Below, piece by piece: positions 1 to 10,862 of a stretch of 64,000 bases of DNA. The translations under genes were made by a program, and so were the position numbers. The stretch comes from Acidobacteriota bacterium (GTDB taxonomy: Bacteria > Acidobacteriota > Terriglobia > 20CM-2-55-15): assembly GCA_022821145.1 (NCBI GenBank), contig JAJEEE010000064.1, positions 166,690 to 230,689 on the forward strand. Direction: 5' to 3'. The stretch's first letter is position 1. Every line of letters begins with the position of its first letter. Under the pieces are notes generated by a model that was not told the DNA's origin, did not search any database, and saw nothing but the letters and a program-made list of their open reading frames with translations.

Positions 1-27
1 GAGGTCGTGTCGCATCTGGAAAAGTAA
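1..27 (+). CDS. 3' end of an unidentified gene (truncated by window edge)
   Basis: Frame 1 reads eight codons (EVVSHLEK) and then TAA. It lies 30 bases before the BMC shell gene on the same strand, so it is probably the preceding gene of the same microcompartment operon. Too little is present to name a family. Confidence 0.35.
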   Translation, partial: EVVSHLEK

Positions 28-57
28 GCCGCCGCGATCCGATCCAAGGAGCAAGGA

Positions 58-360
58 ATGGCACAACAGGAAGCGATGGGCGAAGCCCTGGGCATGATCG
101 AGACCCGGGGCCTGGTGGCGTTGATCGAGGCGTCGGACGCGATGGTGAAAGCCGCCAAGGTCAGCCTGATGGGTTGGGAGAAGATCGGTTCCGGGTACGT
201 CACCGCGATCGTCCGCGGCGACGTCGCGGCCGTCAAGGCGGCGACCGACGCCGGCGCCGCCGCGGCTCGCCGCGTGGGCGAGCTGATCAGCGTCCACGTG
301 ATCCCGCGCCCGCACTCCAATCTCGAGGACGTGTTCGCCATAGGCAAGGCCGCCAAGTAG
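58..360 (+). CDS. Bacterial microcompartment hexameric shell protein (BMC-H)
   Basis: The 100-residue product is a single BMC domain of the PduA/EutM/CcmK type, which forms the flat hexagonal tiles of a protein-shelled organelle in the cytoplasm. It opens with [20 protein letters not shown], the usual first strand and helix, and contains the mid-domain [13 protein letters not shown] and the C-terminal VHVIPRPH motif. The length is normal for a one-domain shell protein. The ATG follows a good ribosome binding site (AAGGAGCAAGG). Three vertex-protein genes follow, so this is a shell-gene operon; its enzymatic core lies outside the window, and the encapsulated pathway cannot be named from here. 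Confidence 0.95.
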   Translation: MAQQEAMGEALGMIETRGLVALIEASDAMVKAAKVSLMGWEKIGSGYVTAIVRGDVAAVKAATDAGAAAARRVGELISVHVIPRPHSNLEDVFAIGKAAK

Positions 361-372
361 GCCCCGCGGGCG

Positions 373-639
373 ATGCAACTGGCACGGGTCATCGGCACCG
401 TCGTGGCCACCCGCAAAGATGCACGGCTCGAAGGCAAGAAGCTGCTGATCTGCCGCCCGGTCGACATCGACGGCGGCGACGAGACCGGGTACGTGGTCGC
501 CGTCGACACCGTGTCCGCCGGTTACCGCGAAACGGTACTCGTGGTCCAGGGCAGCTCCGCCCGCATGTCGTCCGGTTGCGAGGACCGTCCCGTCGACGCG
601 GCGATCGTCGGCATCGTCGACGAAGTTTCGAAGGATTAG
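373..639 (+). CDS. Microcompartment vertex (pentamer) protein, EutN/CcmL family, copy 1
   Basis: The 88-residue product is a BMC-P (EutN/CcmL) protein, which forms the pentamers capping the vertices of microcompartment shells. It begins MQLARVIGTVVATRKDARLEGKK, the usual start of the family, and ends with the diagnostic DAAIVGIVDEV strand. The ATG is 12 bases after the BMC-H stop. Two further members of the same family follow at once, giving three different vertex proteins in one operon. Its central region is longer than that of the second copy and resembles the third. Confidence 0.93.
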   Translation: MQLARVIGTVVATRKDARLEGKKLLICRPVDIDGGDETGYVVAVDTVSAGYRETVLVVQGSSARMSSGCEDRPVDAAIVGIVDEVSKD

Positions 640-643
640 TGTC

Positions 644-895
644 GTGTATCTCGGTGACGTCATCGGGCGCGTCGTCGCCACGGCCAAGGACGAGACGCTC
701 GTAGGCCGCACGCTGCTGCTGGTCCGCCGCCGGGCGGACGGCCGCGCCGTGGTCGCCATCGACGCGGTCGGCGCCGGCGCCGGCGAGTGCGTCTACGTCT
801 GCCGCGGCCGCGAATCCTCGTTCGCCTTCTTGCCCGGCCGCGCGCCGTCGGACGCCACGGTCGTCGGCATCGTCGACCGGATGGATCCGTCATGA
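644..895 (+). CDS. Microcompartment vertex (pentamer) protein, EutN/CcmL family, copy 2
   Basis: This 83-residue BMC-P protein is the shortest of the three. It keeps the N-terminal GDVIGRVVATAKDETLVGRT and the closing ATVVGIVDRMD motif. The GTG start is four bases after the previous stop, and the stop overlaps the next ATG (ATGA). It shares only the family core with its neighbours, so this is an old duplication rather than a recent one. It would build shell vertices, perhaps as a hetero-set with copies 1 and 3 (inference). Confidence 0.92.
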   Translation: MYLGDVIGRVVATAKDETLVGRTLLLVRRRADGRAVVAIDAVGAGAGECVYVCRGRESSFAFLPGRAPSDATVVGIVDRMDPS

Positions 896-1197
896 TCCTG
901 GGCCGCGTCGTGGGCACGGTCGTCGCGACACGCAAGCACGCGAGCCATGAGGGCCGGAAGGTGTTGACGGTCCAGCCGATCGATCCCGAGGGCGCCGACG
1001 CGGGCCACCCGGTGCTGGCCCTGGACGGGGGCCCCGGCGTGGACGCCGGCCCGGGCGACCGGGTGCTGGTGGTTCAGGAAGGCTGGTCCGCCGCGACGAC
1101 GGTCGGGCCCGAGGGCGCCCCCATCGACGCCGCCATCGTCGGCGTCGTCGACGAAATCCAGTTGGCCGAACCGGCCCCGGAGGCGGCCACGCCGTGA
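892..1197 (+). CDS. Microcompartment vertex (pentamer) protein, EutN/CcmL family, copy 3
   Basis: This 101-residue BMC-P protein begins MILGRVVGTVVATRKHASHEG and has the closing DAAIVGVVDEI strand, followed by an Ala/Pro/Glu-rich tail of about 12 residues that the other two copies lack. A longer open frame begins at 787, but the conserved N-terminus and the ATGA overlap with copy 2 fix the start at 892. Its stop overlaps the GTG of ruvA (GTGA), so the shell operon runs straight into ruvAB. Confidence 0.92.
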   Translation: MILGRVVGTVVATRKHASHEGRKVLTVQPIDPEGADAGHPVLALDGGPGVDAGPGDRVLVVQEGWSAATTVGPEGAPIDAAIVGVVDEIQLAEPAPEAATP

Positions 1198-1772
1198 TCG
1201 GACGGCTTCGCGGTCAACTCTTCGAGAAGAAACCCGGCCACTTGATCGTCGACGTCCACGGCGTCGGGTACCAGGTCTTCGTGGCCGTTCCGACCTACGC
1301 CGCGGCGCCGGATCCGGGCGGCGACGTCGCCCTGGAGATTCACACGCACGTCCGTGACGACGCCATCCAGCTCTACGGCTTCGCGAGCGCCCGCGAGCGC
1401 GCCGTCTTCGAGCGCCTCGTGGGAATCTCGGGAATCGGCCCCCGGCTGGCGCTGACGATCCTGTCGGGCGGATCCGTGGACGGCCTGATCCGGTCGATCC
1501 GGAACGGCGACCTGGCCCGCCTGACCTCGATTCCGGGAATCGGGAAGAAGACGGCCGAACGGATCCTGCTGGAGCTCAAGGACGCGCTCCGCGGCCTGGA
1601 CGTCGAAGACGAGACGGCCGGGAGCGAAGGCGACGTCGTCTCGGCCATGGAGAACCTGGGGTACAACCGCGCCGCGGTCGAGGCCGCCGTCCGCCGCGCG
1701 ATCGACGGGGCGTCCGATCCCGGCTTCGACGCGTTGTTCAAGCGCGTCCTGCAGATCCTGACCCGGGAGTGA
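1194..1772 (+). CDS. ruvA: Holliday junction branch migration protein RuvA
   Basis: RuvA (192 residues, normal length) binds four-way DNA junctions and loads the RuvB motor during recombinational repair. The N-terminal OB-fold starts MIGRLRGQL and contains the [10 protein letters not shown] segment. Two helix-hairpin-helix motifs follow ([14 protein letters not shown] near residue 80 and [17 protein letters not shown] near residue 115). The C-terminal RuvB-contact domain ends the chain. The GTG start overlaps the stop of the third vertex protein, and ruvB starts seven bases downstream. No ruvC is present here. Confidence 0.97.
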   Translation: MIGRLRGQLFEKKPGHLIVDVHGVGYQVFVAVPTYAAAPDPGGDVALEIHTHVRDDAIQLYGFASARERAVFERLVGISGIGPRLALTILSGGSVDGLIRSIRNGDLARLTSIPGIGKKTAERILLELKDALRGLDVEDETAGSEGDVVSAMENLGYNRAAVEAAVRRAIDGASDPGFDALFKRVLQILTRE

Positions 1773-1779
1773 AGCGGCC

Positions 1780-2802
1780 GTGACCGATCGCATCGTCGCC
1801 GGCGCCGCCTCCCGCGACGAGATCCCGTTCGAGCTGTCGCTCCGGCCGAAGACGCTGGACGAGTACATCGGCCAGGGCCTGGTCCGGGAGAACCTGGAGG
1901 TGTCCATCGGCGCGGCCCGGCAGCGCGGCGAGCCCCTCGACCATATCCTGCTCTACGGTCCGCCCGGACTGGGCAAGACCACGCTGGCCTCGATCATCGC
2001 CAACGAGATGGGGGCGCATTTCCGGCCGTCGGCCGGCCCGCTGATCCAGATCAAGGGCGACCTGACCGCGATCCTGACGAACCTGGACAGCGCGGACGTC
2101 TTCTTCGTCGACGAGATCCACCGGCTGCAGCCCAACATCGAGGAGATCCTCTATCCGGCGATGGAGGACTTCAAGCTGGACATCATCATCGGTCAGGGCC
2201 CCAGCGCTCGCACCCATCGACTGGAGCTGGGCCGCTTCACGCTGATCGGCGCGACGACGCGCATCGGCTTGATCACGGCGCCGCTCCGTTCCCGTTTCGG
2301 CATCGTGCACCGCCTCGACTTCTATTCCCGCGACGACATCGACGTGATCGTCCGCCGGTCGGCCGACATCCTGGGCGCCCCGATCACGCCGGACGGCGCC
2401 GGCGAGATCGCCCGGCGGTCCCGCGGCACGCCGCGCATCGCCAACCGGTTGCTGCGGCGGACGCGCGATTTCGCCCAGGTGCGCGGCGACGGCCGAATCA
2501 CCGGCGACATCGCGCGGGACGCGCTCAAGCTGCTCGACGTGGACGAGCACGGGTTCGACGAGACCGACCGGCGGCTGCTCGGAGCGATCATCGAGAAGTT
2601 CGGCGGGGGACCGGTGGGCCTGAACACGCTGGCCGCCGTCCTGTCCGAGGAAACCGACGCGATCGAGGACATCTACGAGCCGTTCCTGCTTCAGATCGGG
2701 TTCATCCAGCGGACGCCCCGGGGGCGCGTGGCGACGAAGCTGGCCTATGACCATCTCGGGATCGAATACAGGCCCGGCAACCCGCAAGCCGGACTATTCT
2801 GA
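1780..2802 (+). CDS. ruvB: Holliday junction DNA helicase RuvB
   Basis: RuvB (340 residues) is the hexameric AAA+ ATPase that drives branch migration with RuvA. Walker A is GPPGLGKTT at about residues 60-68, Walker B is the VDEIHRL motif near 110, and the arginine-finger region [11 protein letters not shown] lies near 170. The C-terminal winged helix ends [13 protein letters not shown]...A. The GTG start is seven bases after ruvA, and a typical family N-terminus ([16 protein letters not shown]) follows. All key residues are present. Confidence 0.97.
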   Translation: MTDRIVAGAASRDEIPFELSLRPKTLDEYIGQGLVRENLEVSIGAARQRGEPLDHILLYGPPGLGKTTLASIIANEMGAHFRPSAGPLIQIKGDLTAILTNLDSADVFFVDEIHRLQPNIEEILYPAMEDFKLDIIIGQGPSARTHRLELGRFTLIGATTRIGLITAPLRSRFGIVHRLDFYSRDDIDVIVRRSADILGAPITPDGAGEIARRSRGTPRIANRLLRRTRDFAQVRGDGRITGDIARDALKLLDVDEHGFDETDRRLLGAIIEKFGGGPVGLNTLAAVLSEETDAIEDIYEPFLLQIGFIQRTPRGRVATKLAYDHLGIEYRPGNPQAGLF

Positions 2803-2806
2803 ACGC

Positions 2807-3775
2807 ATGTCCCGTTCGATGGGAGGGGCCGTGTCCCGCCGCGCCGCGCGATGGGCCCTGTTGTCGGGCGCGCTGCTGGCGGCGGCCCCGGGCGCCCGGG
2901 GGCAGTCCTGCGTCTGGGATGCCCCGGTCCGGGCCGGACAACTCGACGCCGCCGTCATCGACGAAGCCAGCGGGCTGGCCGTTTCGTCGCAGTTCCCGGG
3001 CCGGCTCTACCACGTCAACGACTCCGGCGACTCCGGGCGCTTCTACGTGACCGACACGCGGGGCGCCGGCGTCCGCGTCATCGACGTCGCCGGCTTCGAT
3101 CCGGTGGACACGGAGGACCTGGCGCTCGGCCCCTGCGGGTCGGTGGACGGATCGTGCCTGTTCATCGCCGATATCGGAGACAACGCCCGCGTTCGGGACA
3201 CGCTCCGGATCGTCCGCGTCCCCGAGCGCGAACGGTTCGAGAGTCCAGCGGCGGCGCTCGACACGATCCGTGTCCGGTATCCCGACGGCGCGCGAGACGC
3301 CGAATCGATCGCCCTCCACCCCGGCGGCGACCTGTTCATCGTCAGCAAGGGGGGCCGGACGGCGCTGCCGGCGGCGTCGCCGTCGACCATCTACCGGCTG
3401 CCGGCCGAGGCGTGGGTCCACGCGGACGGAGGCGTCCACGCGATGGAACGCCTGGGCGAGATCGACTTCAACGCGATCGGCGGCGACGCGTTCTCGGGAA
3501 GCCTTCCCACGGCCTTCGACATCAGCGGCGACGGACGGCGCTTCATCGTGCTGACCTACGTGAACGCGTTCGAGTTCTACATCGACCTGTCCCTGGGCGC
3601 GATGCCGTCGACGGAGGAACTGGAGCCCGGCGTCGACTTCCGGGAGATACGCCTGTTCCCGCTCCGGCAGCAGGAAAGCATCGCGTACCTGGGTCCGAAC
3701 GCCTTCCTCTACGACACCGAGGCTTCCGGAGGCGAGGCGCCGATCATGCGCGTCCGCTGCACCCCGCCGCGATGA
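2807..3775 (+). CDS. Secreted beta-propeller-like protein of unknown function
   Basis: About 322 residues with an N-terminal signal peptide (basic RRAARW, hydrophobic LLSGALLAAAPGARG, cut near GQ|SC). The mature part has LYHVNDSGDSGRFYVTD, a DPVDTEDLALG segment and LFIADIGDN, a pattern seen in extracellular propeller-like proteins related to phytase-like esterases; this assignment is only fold-level. The start may be ATG 2807, just after ruvB, or GTG 2831, which has a GGGAGGGG element close upstream; both keep the signal peptide. The stop overlaps the acylase ATG, so the two are translationally coupled. Confidence 0.7.
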   Translation: MSRSMGGAVSRRAARWALLSGALLAAAPGARGQSCVWDAPVRAGQLDAAVIDEASGLAVSSQFPGRLYHVNDSGDSGRFYVTDTRGAGVRVIDVAGFDPVDTEDLALGPCGSVDGSCLFIADIGDNARVRDTLRIVRVPERERFESPAAALDTIRVRYPDGARDAESIALHPGGDLFIVSKGGRTALPAASPSTIYRLPAEAWVHADGGVHAMERLGEIDFNAIGGDAFSGSLPTAFDISGDGRRFIVLTYVNAFEFYIDLSLGAMPSTEELEPGVDFREIRLFPLRQQESIAYLGPNAFLYDTEASGGEAPIMRVRCTPPR

Positions 3776-5943
3776 CGCCCGCCCGAATCGCGTGGACGGC
3801 GTGCGCGTCGGTCTGGCTCTTGCCGTCCGCGGCCTGGAGCGGACAGGCGTCCGGAGTCGGAATCGATCTCGCCGAACAGGTCGAGGTGATCCGAACCGAA
3901 TACGGCGTCCCCCACATCTACGCGGAGGACTTCCGCGCGCTGGGTTACGCCCTGGGGTACCTCCAACTCGAGGACTACGGCGAACGCGTTCCGATGGGCA
4001 TGGCGCGCAATCGCGGCGACCTGGCGCGCCACGTGGGACCGGACGCGCTCGATTCGGATTTCGAGAATCGCCCCCGCCACGATATCGCCGTCGAGGTCTA
4101 CTCCCGGCTGGACGAGGACACGCGCGCCGTCTACGAAGGCTTCGCCGAAGGCGTGAACCGCTACATCGCGCTCCATCCGGACGAGTTCCCCGAATGGATG
4201 CGTCCGGCCTTCGACGGACATGACGTGGCGGCGCTCTACGTGTACACGCCCTCGAACGCCCTGCTGAACCGATGGCGGCGGCGGCTGGCCCAACCGGACG
4301 CCGAGGCGGCGCCCGAGGCGCAGGCGGCGTCCACGGTCGACGGCTCCAGCGCATGGGCGCTGGCGCCGGGCCGCACGGTGTCGGACGCGGCCATCCTGAT
4401 GCGCAACCCGCACCTGTCGTGGGACGCCGGATACTGGGAGGTGCACGCCGTCGTTCCGGACCGCCTCGATTTCTACGGCGACTTCCGCATCGGCGGACCG
4501 CTGGGCATCATCGGCGGATTCAACCGGAACCTCGGGTTCGCAACGACGAACAACGACGTGAACGGGACCGAGGTGTACGCGCTCCCCGTCGACCCGGCCC
4601 GCCCGGACGCGTATCTCATGGACGGACGTTCCGTTCCCATCGAACGGAGATCGGTCACGATCGAGTATCGCGATGGCGACGGCTACGGGGCGGAAACCCG
4701 GGAACGCGCGACGACCGCCCTGGGACCGGTCGTCCATCGAACCGACGAACGCATCTACGTCCTGCGGACCGCGGACGACGGCGAGTTCCGGGCCGGCGAG
4801 CAGTTTCTCCGGCTGATCCGGGCGGGAAACCTGGATGAATGGACCGAAGCCATGCGGCTCCGCGCGCATCCCGGCTCCAACTTCATCTATGCCGACGCCG
4901 ACGGCAACATCTTCTACATCTGGAACGCCGCCATCCCCGTGCGCCCGCACGCCGCGGGCGAGGGCCGGCCCGTTCCCGTCACCCGCATGGAACAGGTCTG
5001 GACGGAGCTGCATCCGCTGGAGGACCTGCCTCAGTTGCTGAATCCGGTGGGCGGGTACGTCCGCAACGAGAACGACGGCCCCTGGCTGACCAATCTCGAG
5101 CGGCCGCTGGATCCCGCCGGCTATCCGGACTACTTCGAGGAGAACGAGCTGCGGCTGCGAAGCCAGCACTCGCTGCTGCTCGTCGGCAACGACGACCGGT
5201 TGTCGCTCGAGGACGTCGTCCGGCTCAAGCACAGCGATCGCGTGCTATTGGCCGACCGGGTCAAGGACGATCTGACCCGGGCCGTCCGCGCGGCCCTGGC
5301 CGGCCGCCGGATCGCCAACACGGACGAGGCGCCGACGGCGGCGGCGCTGCTGTTGCTGGAGCGATGGGACAACCGGGCGGCGGCGGACAGCCGCGGCGCC
5401 GTGCTCTTCGCGGAGTGGTGGCGGACCTACAACGGACGGTTTCGGGGTGACGAGGAGCCGTTCGCCGAATCGTGGACCGCGGCGGCGCCGATGGCGACGC
5501 CGCGCGGTCTGGCCGACACGGACCTGGCCGTCGACGCGTTCGCGGACGCGGTGGGGACGACCGTGGAGCGGTTCGGCGCTTTCGACGTGGAATGGGGCGC
5601 CGTGCACCGGGTGCGGCGCGGCGGCGTGGACGCGCCGGTCGGCGGGTGCGCCGGCGCGATGGGGTGTTTCCGCGTGCTGAACTTCGAAACCGGGACCGAC
5701 GGCCGGCGAACGGTCGACGGCGGTGACGGATGGGTCCTGGCGGTGGAATTCACCGATCCGCCGCGCGCCTTTTCCGTGCTGGGTTATGGTCAGAGCGCGA
5801 AGCCGGACTCGCCGTACTACGCCGACCAGGCCGACATGTTCGCGCGGGGCGTGATGAAACCCGTGCGGTACACGCGCGAGGACGTGGAGCGGCACGCCGT
5901 CCGGCGTTACCGCCCCGGTCTGGAACGACCGAGCGGACCGTAG
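3772..5943 (+). CDS. Penicillin acylase family (Ntn hydrolase) protein, secreted
   Basis: A 723-residue precursor of the penicillin/acyl-homoserine-lactone acylase family, which cleaves amides after self-processing into alpha and beta chains. A signal peptide precedes an alpha region with VEVIRTEYGVPHIYAEDF. The autoprocessing site is DG|SSAWALAPGRT near residue 191, where the Ser becomes the N-terminal nucleophile. Beta-chain motifs include LMRNPHLSW and GFNRNLGFATTNND. The ATG overlaps the previous stop. The substrate (beta-lactam, AHL or another amide) cannot be told from sequence. Confidence 0.9.
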   Translation: MTPARIAWTACASVWLLPSAAWSGQASGVGIDLAEQVEVIRTEYGVPHIYAEDFRALGYALGYLQLEDYGERVPMGMARNRGDLARHVGPDALDSDFENRPRHDIAVEVYSRLDEDTRAVYEGFAEGVNRYIALHPDEFPEWMRPAFDGHDVAALYVYTPSNALLNRWRRRLAQPDAEAAPEAQAASTVDGSSAWALAPGRTVSDAAILMRNPHLSWDAGYWEVHAVVPDRLDFYGDFRIGGPLGIIGGFNRNLGFATTNNDVNGTEVYALPVDPARPDAYLMDGRSVPIERRSVTIEYRDGDGYGAETRERATTALGPVVHRTDERIYVLRTADDGEFRAGEQFLRLIRAGNLDEWTEAMRLRAHPGSNFIYADADGNIFYIWNAAIPVRPHAAGEGRPVPVTRMEQVWTELHPLEDLPQLLNPVGGYVRNENDGPWLTNLERPLDPAGYPDYFEENELRLRSQHSLLLVGNDDRLSLEDVVRLKHSDRVLLADRVKDDLTRAVRAALAGRRIANTDEAPTAAALLLLERWDNRAAADSRGAVLFAEWWRTYNGRFRGDEEPFAESWTAAAPMATPRGLADTDLAVDAFADAVGTTVERFGAFDVEWGAVHRVRRGGVDAPVGGCAGAMGCFRVLNFETGTDGRRTVDGGDGWVLAVEFTDPPRAFSVLGYGQSAKPDSPYYADQADMFARGVMKPVRYTREDVERHAVRRYRPGLERPSGP

Positions 5944-5979
5944 CCGCCGGTCGCGGTGCGAGCGAAGGTCGCCAGCGTA

Positions 5980-6372
5980 TCAGTTCGCGCTTCCCGCGAA
6001 CATCCGCGTCCCGTCTTCGGTGAGGATCGTGGCCTGCCCGACGTTCATCGACTCCGGGTTCTTGGCCTGGATCCCCTCGACCGTGACCACCTGTCCGGGC
6101 TGCAGCGAATCCGCCCTCCATCCTCTCCGAAACAGGGAGTTGGGCGGGCTGCCTTCCACCTTGTAGGTCACCGTGGTCCCGTCGGCCTGCTCGACCGTGA
6201 CGTGCGTGTAGATGTGCGGGTTCAGCCAATCCACCTGGGCGACGGTTCCCGTGAACTCGATGGGCTTGTTCACGTCGAACTCCGCGGAGATGGAATGGTG
6301 GGCCGCCGCGGAATGGGCCGCCGCGACGAGCAGGGCCGCTCCCAGGACGGACAGCAGCAAGTTCCGTGTCAT
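5980..6372 (-). CDS. DUF6152 family secreted protein
   Basis: A 130-residue protein with a signal peptide (LLLSVLGAALLVAAAHSAAA) followed by the diagnostic HHS near residue 25 and the WLNPHIYTHVTV segment. The family is common in acidobacterial genomes and has no assigned function; the fold should be a small exported beta-rich domain. It stands alone between the acylase (convergent) and enolase. Two other family members occur at 36740-37144 and, fused to a second domain, at 52584-53633. Confidence 0.8.
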   Translation of the reverse strand: MTRNLLLSVLGAALLVAAAHSAAAHHSISAEFDVNKPIEFTGTVAQVDWLNPHIYTHVTVEQADGTTVTYKVEGSPPNSLFRRGWRADSLQPGQVVTVEGIQAKNPESMNVGQATILTEDGTRMFAGSAN

Positions 6373-6461
6373 CTAGAGTTCTCCTCCACGATGTGAAGAT
6401 TTCGGCATGTGATTATTGGAGATGACGATGCGATCCGTCAAGGTTTCGCGCGGCCAGGTCT

Positions 6462-8101
<1,640 letters not shown>

Positions 8102-8136
8102 TCCGCACGAACCTGACCGCTACCCACTTTACACCA

Positions 8137-8164
8137 TTGCGCGGGCGCGAACGTCTGGTATGAT
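8137..8164 (+). promoter_or_regulatory. Possible sigma70-type promoter for the GspE-like gene
   Basis: TTGCGC at 8137-8142 and TATGAT at 8159-8164 are separated by 16 bases and lie 37 bases before the ATG at 8201. Only the match to consensus supports it. Confidence 0.35.
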
Positions 8165-8200
8165 CGACGGGCCCTCCGGTTCCCTTCGCCCTTTGATCGG

Positions 8201-9652
8201 ATGCCTCAGACAGATCTCGTCCGGTCGCTTCAACCCGAGGCCGACGCACTCGCGCTCGTTCCCGAGGAGCGCGCCCGGCAATACCGGGCCGTCCCGCTCC
8301 GCCGCGAGCACGACCGCCTCGTCGTGGCCATGTCGGAACCCTCCAACCTGGCCGTCGTCGAGGAGATTCAGTTTCTCACGGGCCTGCGCGTGGAACCGGT
8401 CGGCTCGACGTGGGCCGAGATCGAACGGGCCATCGAGGGCGCCTACGCGCCGGGCGGATTGACCGCCCGCGCCAAGGCCGACGCGGCGCCCGTCGCGTCG
8501 GACCCCCCCGTGGTGCGGGTCCAGCGGCTGCTGTTTCGCGAGGCGCAGCGGCTCGGCGCCAGCGACATCCACCTGGACCCGGGCGCCCGGTCCACGCGCG
8601 TCCGTTACCGGATCGACGGCGCCATCGACGACCGTTTCGCGTTGCCGCGCTGGTTGCACGAACGGCTGATCTCGCGTATCAAGATCATCGGCAAACTGGA
8701 CATCAGCGAGCACCGCCGCCCCCAGGACGGGTTGATCGTCGACCCCGCCGAGGGCGTCGAGGCCCGGCTGTCCACGATTCCGACCGAGCGCGGCGAAGCC
8801 GCGGTGATCCGGCTGTTCCAGGAACAGAAGGCCGCCCCCACGCTGGCCGGACTGGGCGGCCCTCCGGACGTCGAGGAACGGTTGCGGGCGATGGGCCACC
8901 GCCCACAGGGCATGGTCGTCGTCGCCGGACCGACCGGCAGCGGCAAGACGACGACGTTGTACGCCATGGTTCACGAGCTGCGGCAGCGCCCCGTGAACAT
9001 CGTCACCATCGAGGATCCCGTCGAGTACCGCGTCGACGGCGTGCGTCAGGTCCAGGTCGACACGGCGTCCGGTTTGACCTTCCAGACGGCCTTGCGGTCG
9101 ATCCTCCGGCAGGACCCCGACGTGATCCTCGTGGGCGAGATCCGAGACGCCGAAACCGCCCGGATCGCTTTCGAGGCCGCCCTGACCGGACACCTCGTCC
9201 TGTCCACGCTGCACGCCTCCGACGCGGCCTCGGTCCTGGTCCGCTTGACAGAGCTGGGCGTCGGACCCCACGTGGCGTCGGCGGCCCTGATCGGTTCCAT
9301 CGCGCAGCGGCTCGTCCGGACCAACTGCCCGGCCTGCCTGCGTCCCGACACCCCGTCGGAGCTCTTCGTGCGCCGGCTGGGGATCGCCGAGGACGAGGGC
9401 CGTCTGTTGGGACGCAGCCCGGGGTGCGCGGAGTGCCGGTTCACCGGGGTCTCCGGCCGCCGGCCCTTCTTCGAGATCCTGGAGGTGGACGAGGAGATCC
9501 GCGCGCGGTTGACGCGCCAGGACTACGCGGGGCTCGGCGGGGGGCGCGCGAGTTACCGGACGATCCTCGCTCAGGTTCTGGACCGGGTCCGCCGGGGCGA
9601 AGTGTCCGTCGAGGAAGCGTATCGGACCTGCTACTTCGGAGGCGCCGCGTGA
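8201..9652 (+). CDS. Type II secretion / type IV pilus assembly ATPase (GspE/PilB family)
   Basis: A 483-residue hexameric traffic ATPase that would power pseudopilus or pilus assembly at the inner membrane. An N-terminal MshEN-like segment (residues 1-90) precedes the ATPase domain. It has Walker [11 protein letters not shown] near 244-253, an Asp box [11 protein letters not shown], Walker [11 protein letters not shown] near 307 and a His box in [12 protein letters not shown] zinc-binding tetracysteine (CPAC near 376 and CAEC near 409) is intact. No other secretion or pilus genes are nearby. Its stop overlaps the next GTG. Confidence 0.93.
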   Translation: MPQTDLVRSLQPEADALALVPEERARQYRAVPLRREHDRLVVAMSEPSNLAVVEEIQFLTGLRVEPVGSTWAEIERAIEGAYAPGGLTARAKADAAPVASDPPVVRVQRLLFREAQRLGASDIHLDPGARSTRVRYRIDGAIDDRFALPRWLHERLISRIKIIGKLDISEHRRPQDGLIVDPAEGVEARLSTIPTERGEAAVIRLFQEQKAAPTLAGLGGPPDVEERLRAMGHRPQGMVVVAGPTGSGKTTTLYAMVHELRQRPVNIVTIEDPVEYRVDGVRQVQVDTASGLTFQTALRSILRQDPDVILVGEIRDAETARIAFEAALTGHLVLSTLHASDAASVLVRLTELGVGPHVASAALIGSIAQRLVRTNCPACLRPDTPSELFVRRLGIAEDEGRLLGRSPGCAECRFTGVSGRRPFFEILEVDEEIRARLTRQDYAGLGGGRASYRTILAQVLDRVRRGEVSVEEAYRTCYFGGAA

Positions 9653-10242
9653 GGGACTACTACCGGATCCTGGACCTGCCGCACACGGCCGCGGCCGGCG
9701 AGATTCAACGCGCCTACCGGCGGCTCGCCCGGCGCCACCACCCGGACCGGAACCCCGCCCCCGGCGCCGCCGAACGGATGGCCCTGATCAACGAAGCCTA
9801 CGAATGGCTGGGCGACGCCGACAAGCGCTCCGTCTACGACCGCCGGTTCGTGGCGGCCGAACCGGCCGAGCTGCAGACGGCCGTGCTCGACGCGGTCCGG
9901 GACCTGCTGAAACAGCGGTCCACTCGATGGCTCGACTCCGACGGCGCCGACGCGATCCTCGAAACCGGCGGCCGGCGCGTCGCCGTCCGCTTCCTGGGAC
10001 TGCTCGGAAGCGTGGAACTGGACGACTGGAAGCGCGCGCTCGACGGCCTGGTGCGGCGCGGTCTCGCCGAAGGCGGCGTCTGCATCGCCTACCGGGTGTT
10101 CGTCGACGCCGACGCGTTGTCCGCGAAATCCCCGCGTGCGCAACCGCTCGCGGTCCTCGACCTGGTCGAGGCGCGCCTCTACCGCCGCGGAGACTCCGAA
10201 GTCGGCATCGCCGCGTTGCTGGAACCGCTCGTGCTGGAGTGA
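9649..10242 (+). CDS. J-domain (DnaJ-like) protein
   Basis: A 197-residue protein. Residues 2-65 are a J domain ([21 protein letters not shown], then HHPDRNP with the essential HPD, then [18 protein letters not shown]). The J domain should stimulate an Hsp70 ATPase. There is no Gly/Phe region or zinc domain, so this is a specialised co-chaperone rather than DnaJ. The remaining 130 residues ([23 protein letters not shown]...) match no family I recognise. The GTG overlaps the stop of the GspE-like gene (GTGA), and a TPR gene follows at 10275. Confidence 0.85.
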   Translation: MRDYYRILDLPHTAAAGEIQRAYRRLARRHHPDRNPAPGAAERMALINEAYEWLGDADKRSVYDRRFVAAEPAELQTAVLDAVRDLLKQRSTRWLDSDGADAILETGGRRVAVRFLGLLGSVELDDWKRALDGLVRRGLAEGGVCIAYRVFVDADALSAKSPRAQPLAVLDLVEARLYRRGDSEVGIAALLEPLVLE

Positions 10243-10274
10243 GCTCTCGCCGCGCGTGATATCATCGGCGCCAA

Positions 10275-10838
10275 ATGGCGGCGAAGAGGGTCTTGCAAGT
10301 CACGTTCGGCTTCCTCGTCGCGTTCGCGGTCCTCTATCCACTGTTCCGCGGCGTGGAGTTCGGCCCGTTCATCGTCCGGGACGCGGGGAACCGCGGCGAC
10401 GACGGGCCGAGCTTCGCCGAGCAGCGCCGCATGATCGACGCGCTCGAACAGCGGCTCGAGGTGAACCCGTCCGATCCACGGCTCCTGACCGACCTGGCGG
10501 ACCTGCACATGGACATCGAGGACTACGCCGGGGCCGCCGGCTACTACCGGCGGGCGCTGGCGCTGGCGCCCGGCGACGTGAGCCTCCGCACGCTGATGGG
10601 AACCGCCATGTACCTCTCCGACCGGCCGCTGGAGGCCATGGCCGAGTTCGAGCGCGCCCTGGAGACGGACCCGGCGCACCCGCAGGCCCTGTTCAACATG
10701 GGCGTCATCCTGCTCGAGAGCCGCAGCGACGTCGAAGGCGCCGTCGAGCACTGGGAACGCCTGATCGCCATGAACCCCGGATACCCCCAGAACGCGATGG
10801 TGCAGGCCGAGATCGACCGCCTGCGCGGCGTCGAGTGA
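10275..10838 (+). CDS. Membrane-anchored TPR-repeat protein
   Basis: A 187-residue protein with one N-terminal membrane segment (VTFGFLVAFAVLYPLF, residues 7-23) and about three TPR units from residue 55 (LTDLADLHMDIEDYAGAAGY, TLMGTAMYLSDRPLEAMAEF, ALFNMGVILLESRSDVEGAV). Such proteins usually scaffold envelope complexes; here it could work with the upstream GspE-like ATPase and J protein, which lie on the same strand with small gaps (inference). No enzymatic motif is seen. Confidence 0.8.
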   Translation: MAAKRVLQVTFGFLVAFAVLYPLFRGVEFGPFIVRDAGNRGDDGPSFAEQRRMIDALEQRLEVNPSDPRLLTDLADLHMDIEDYAGAAGYYRRALALAPGDVSLRTLMGTAMYLSDRPLEAMAEFERALETDPAHPQALFNMGVILLESRSDVEGAVEHWERLIAMNPGYPQNAMVQAEIDRLRGVE

Positions 10839-10862
10839 CGGCGCCGGGCCTCGTTGCGCCCC

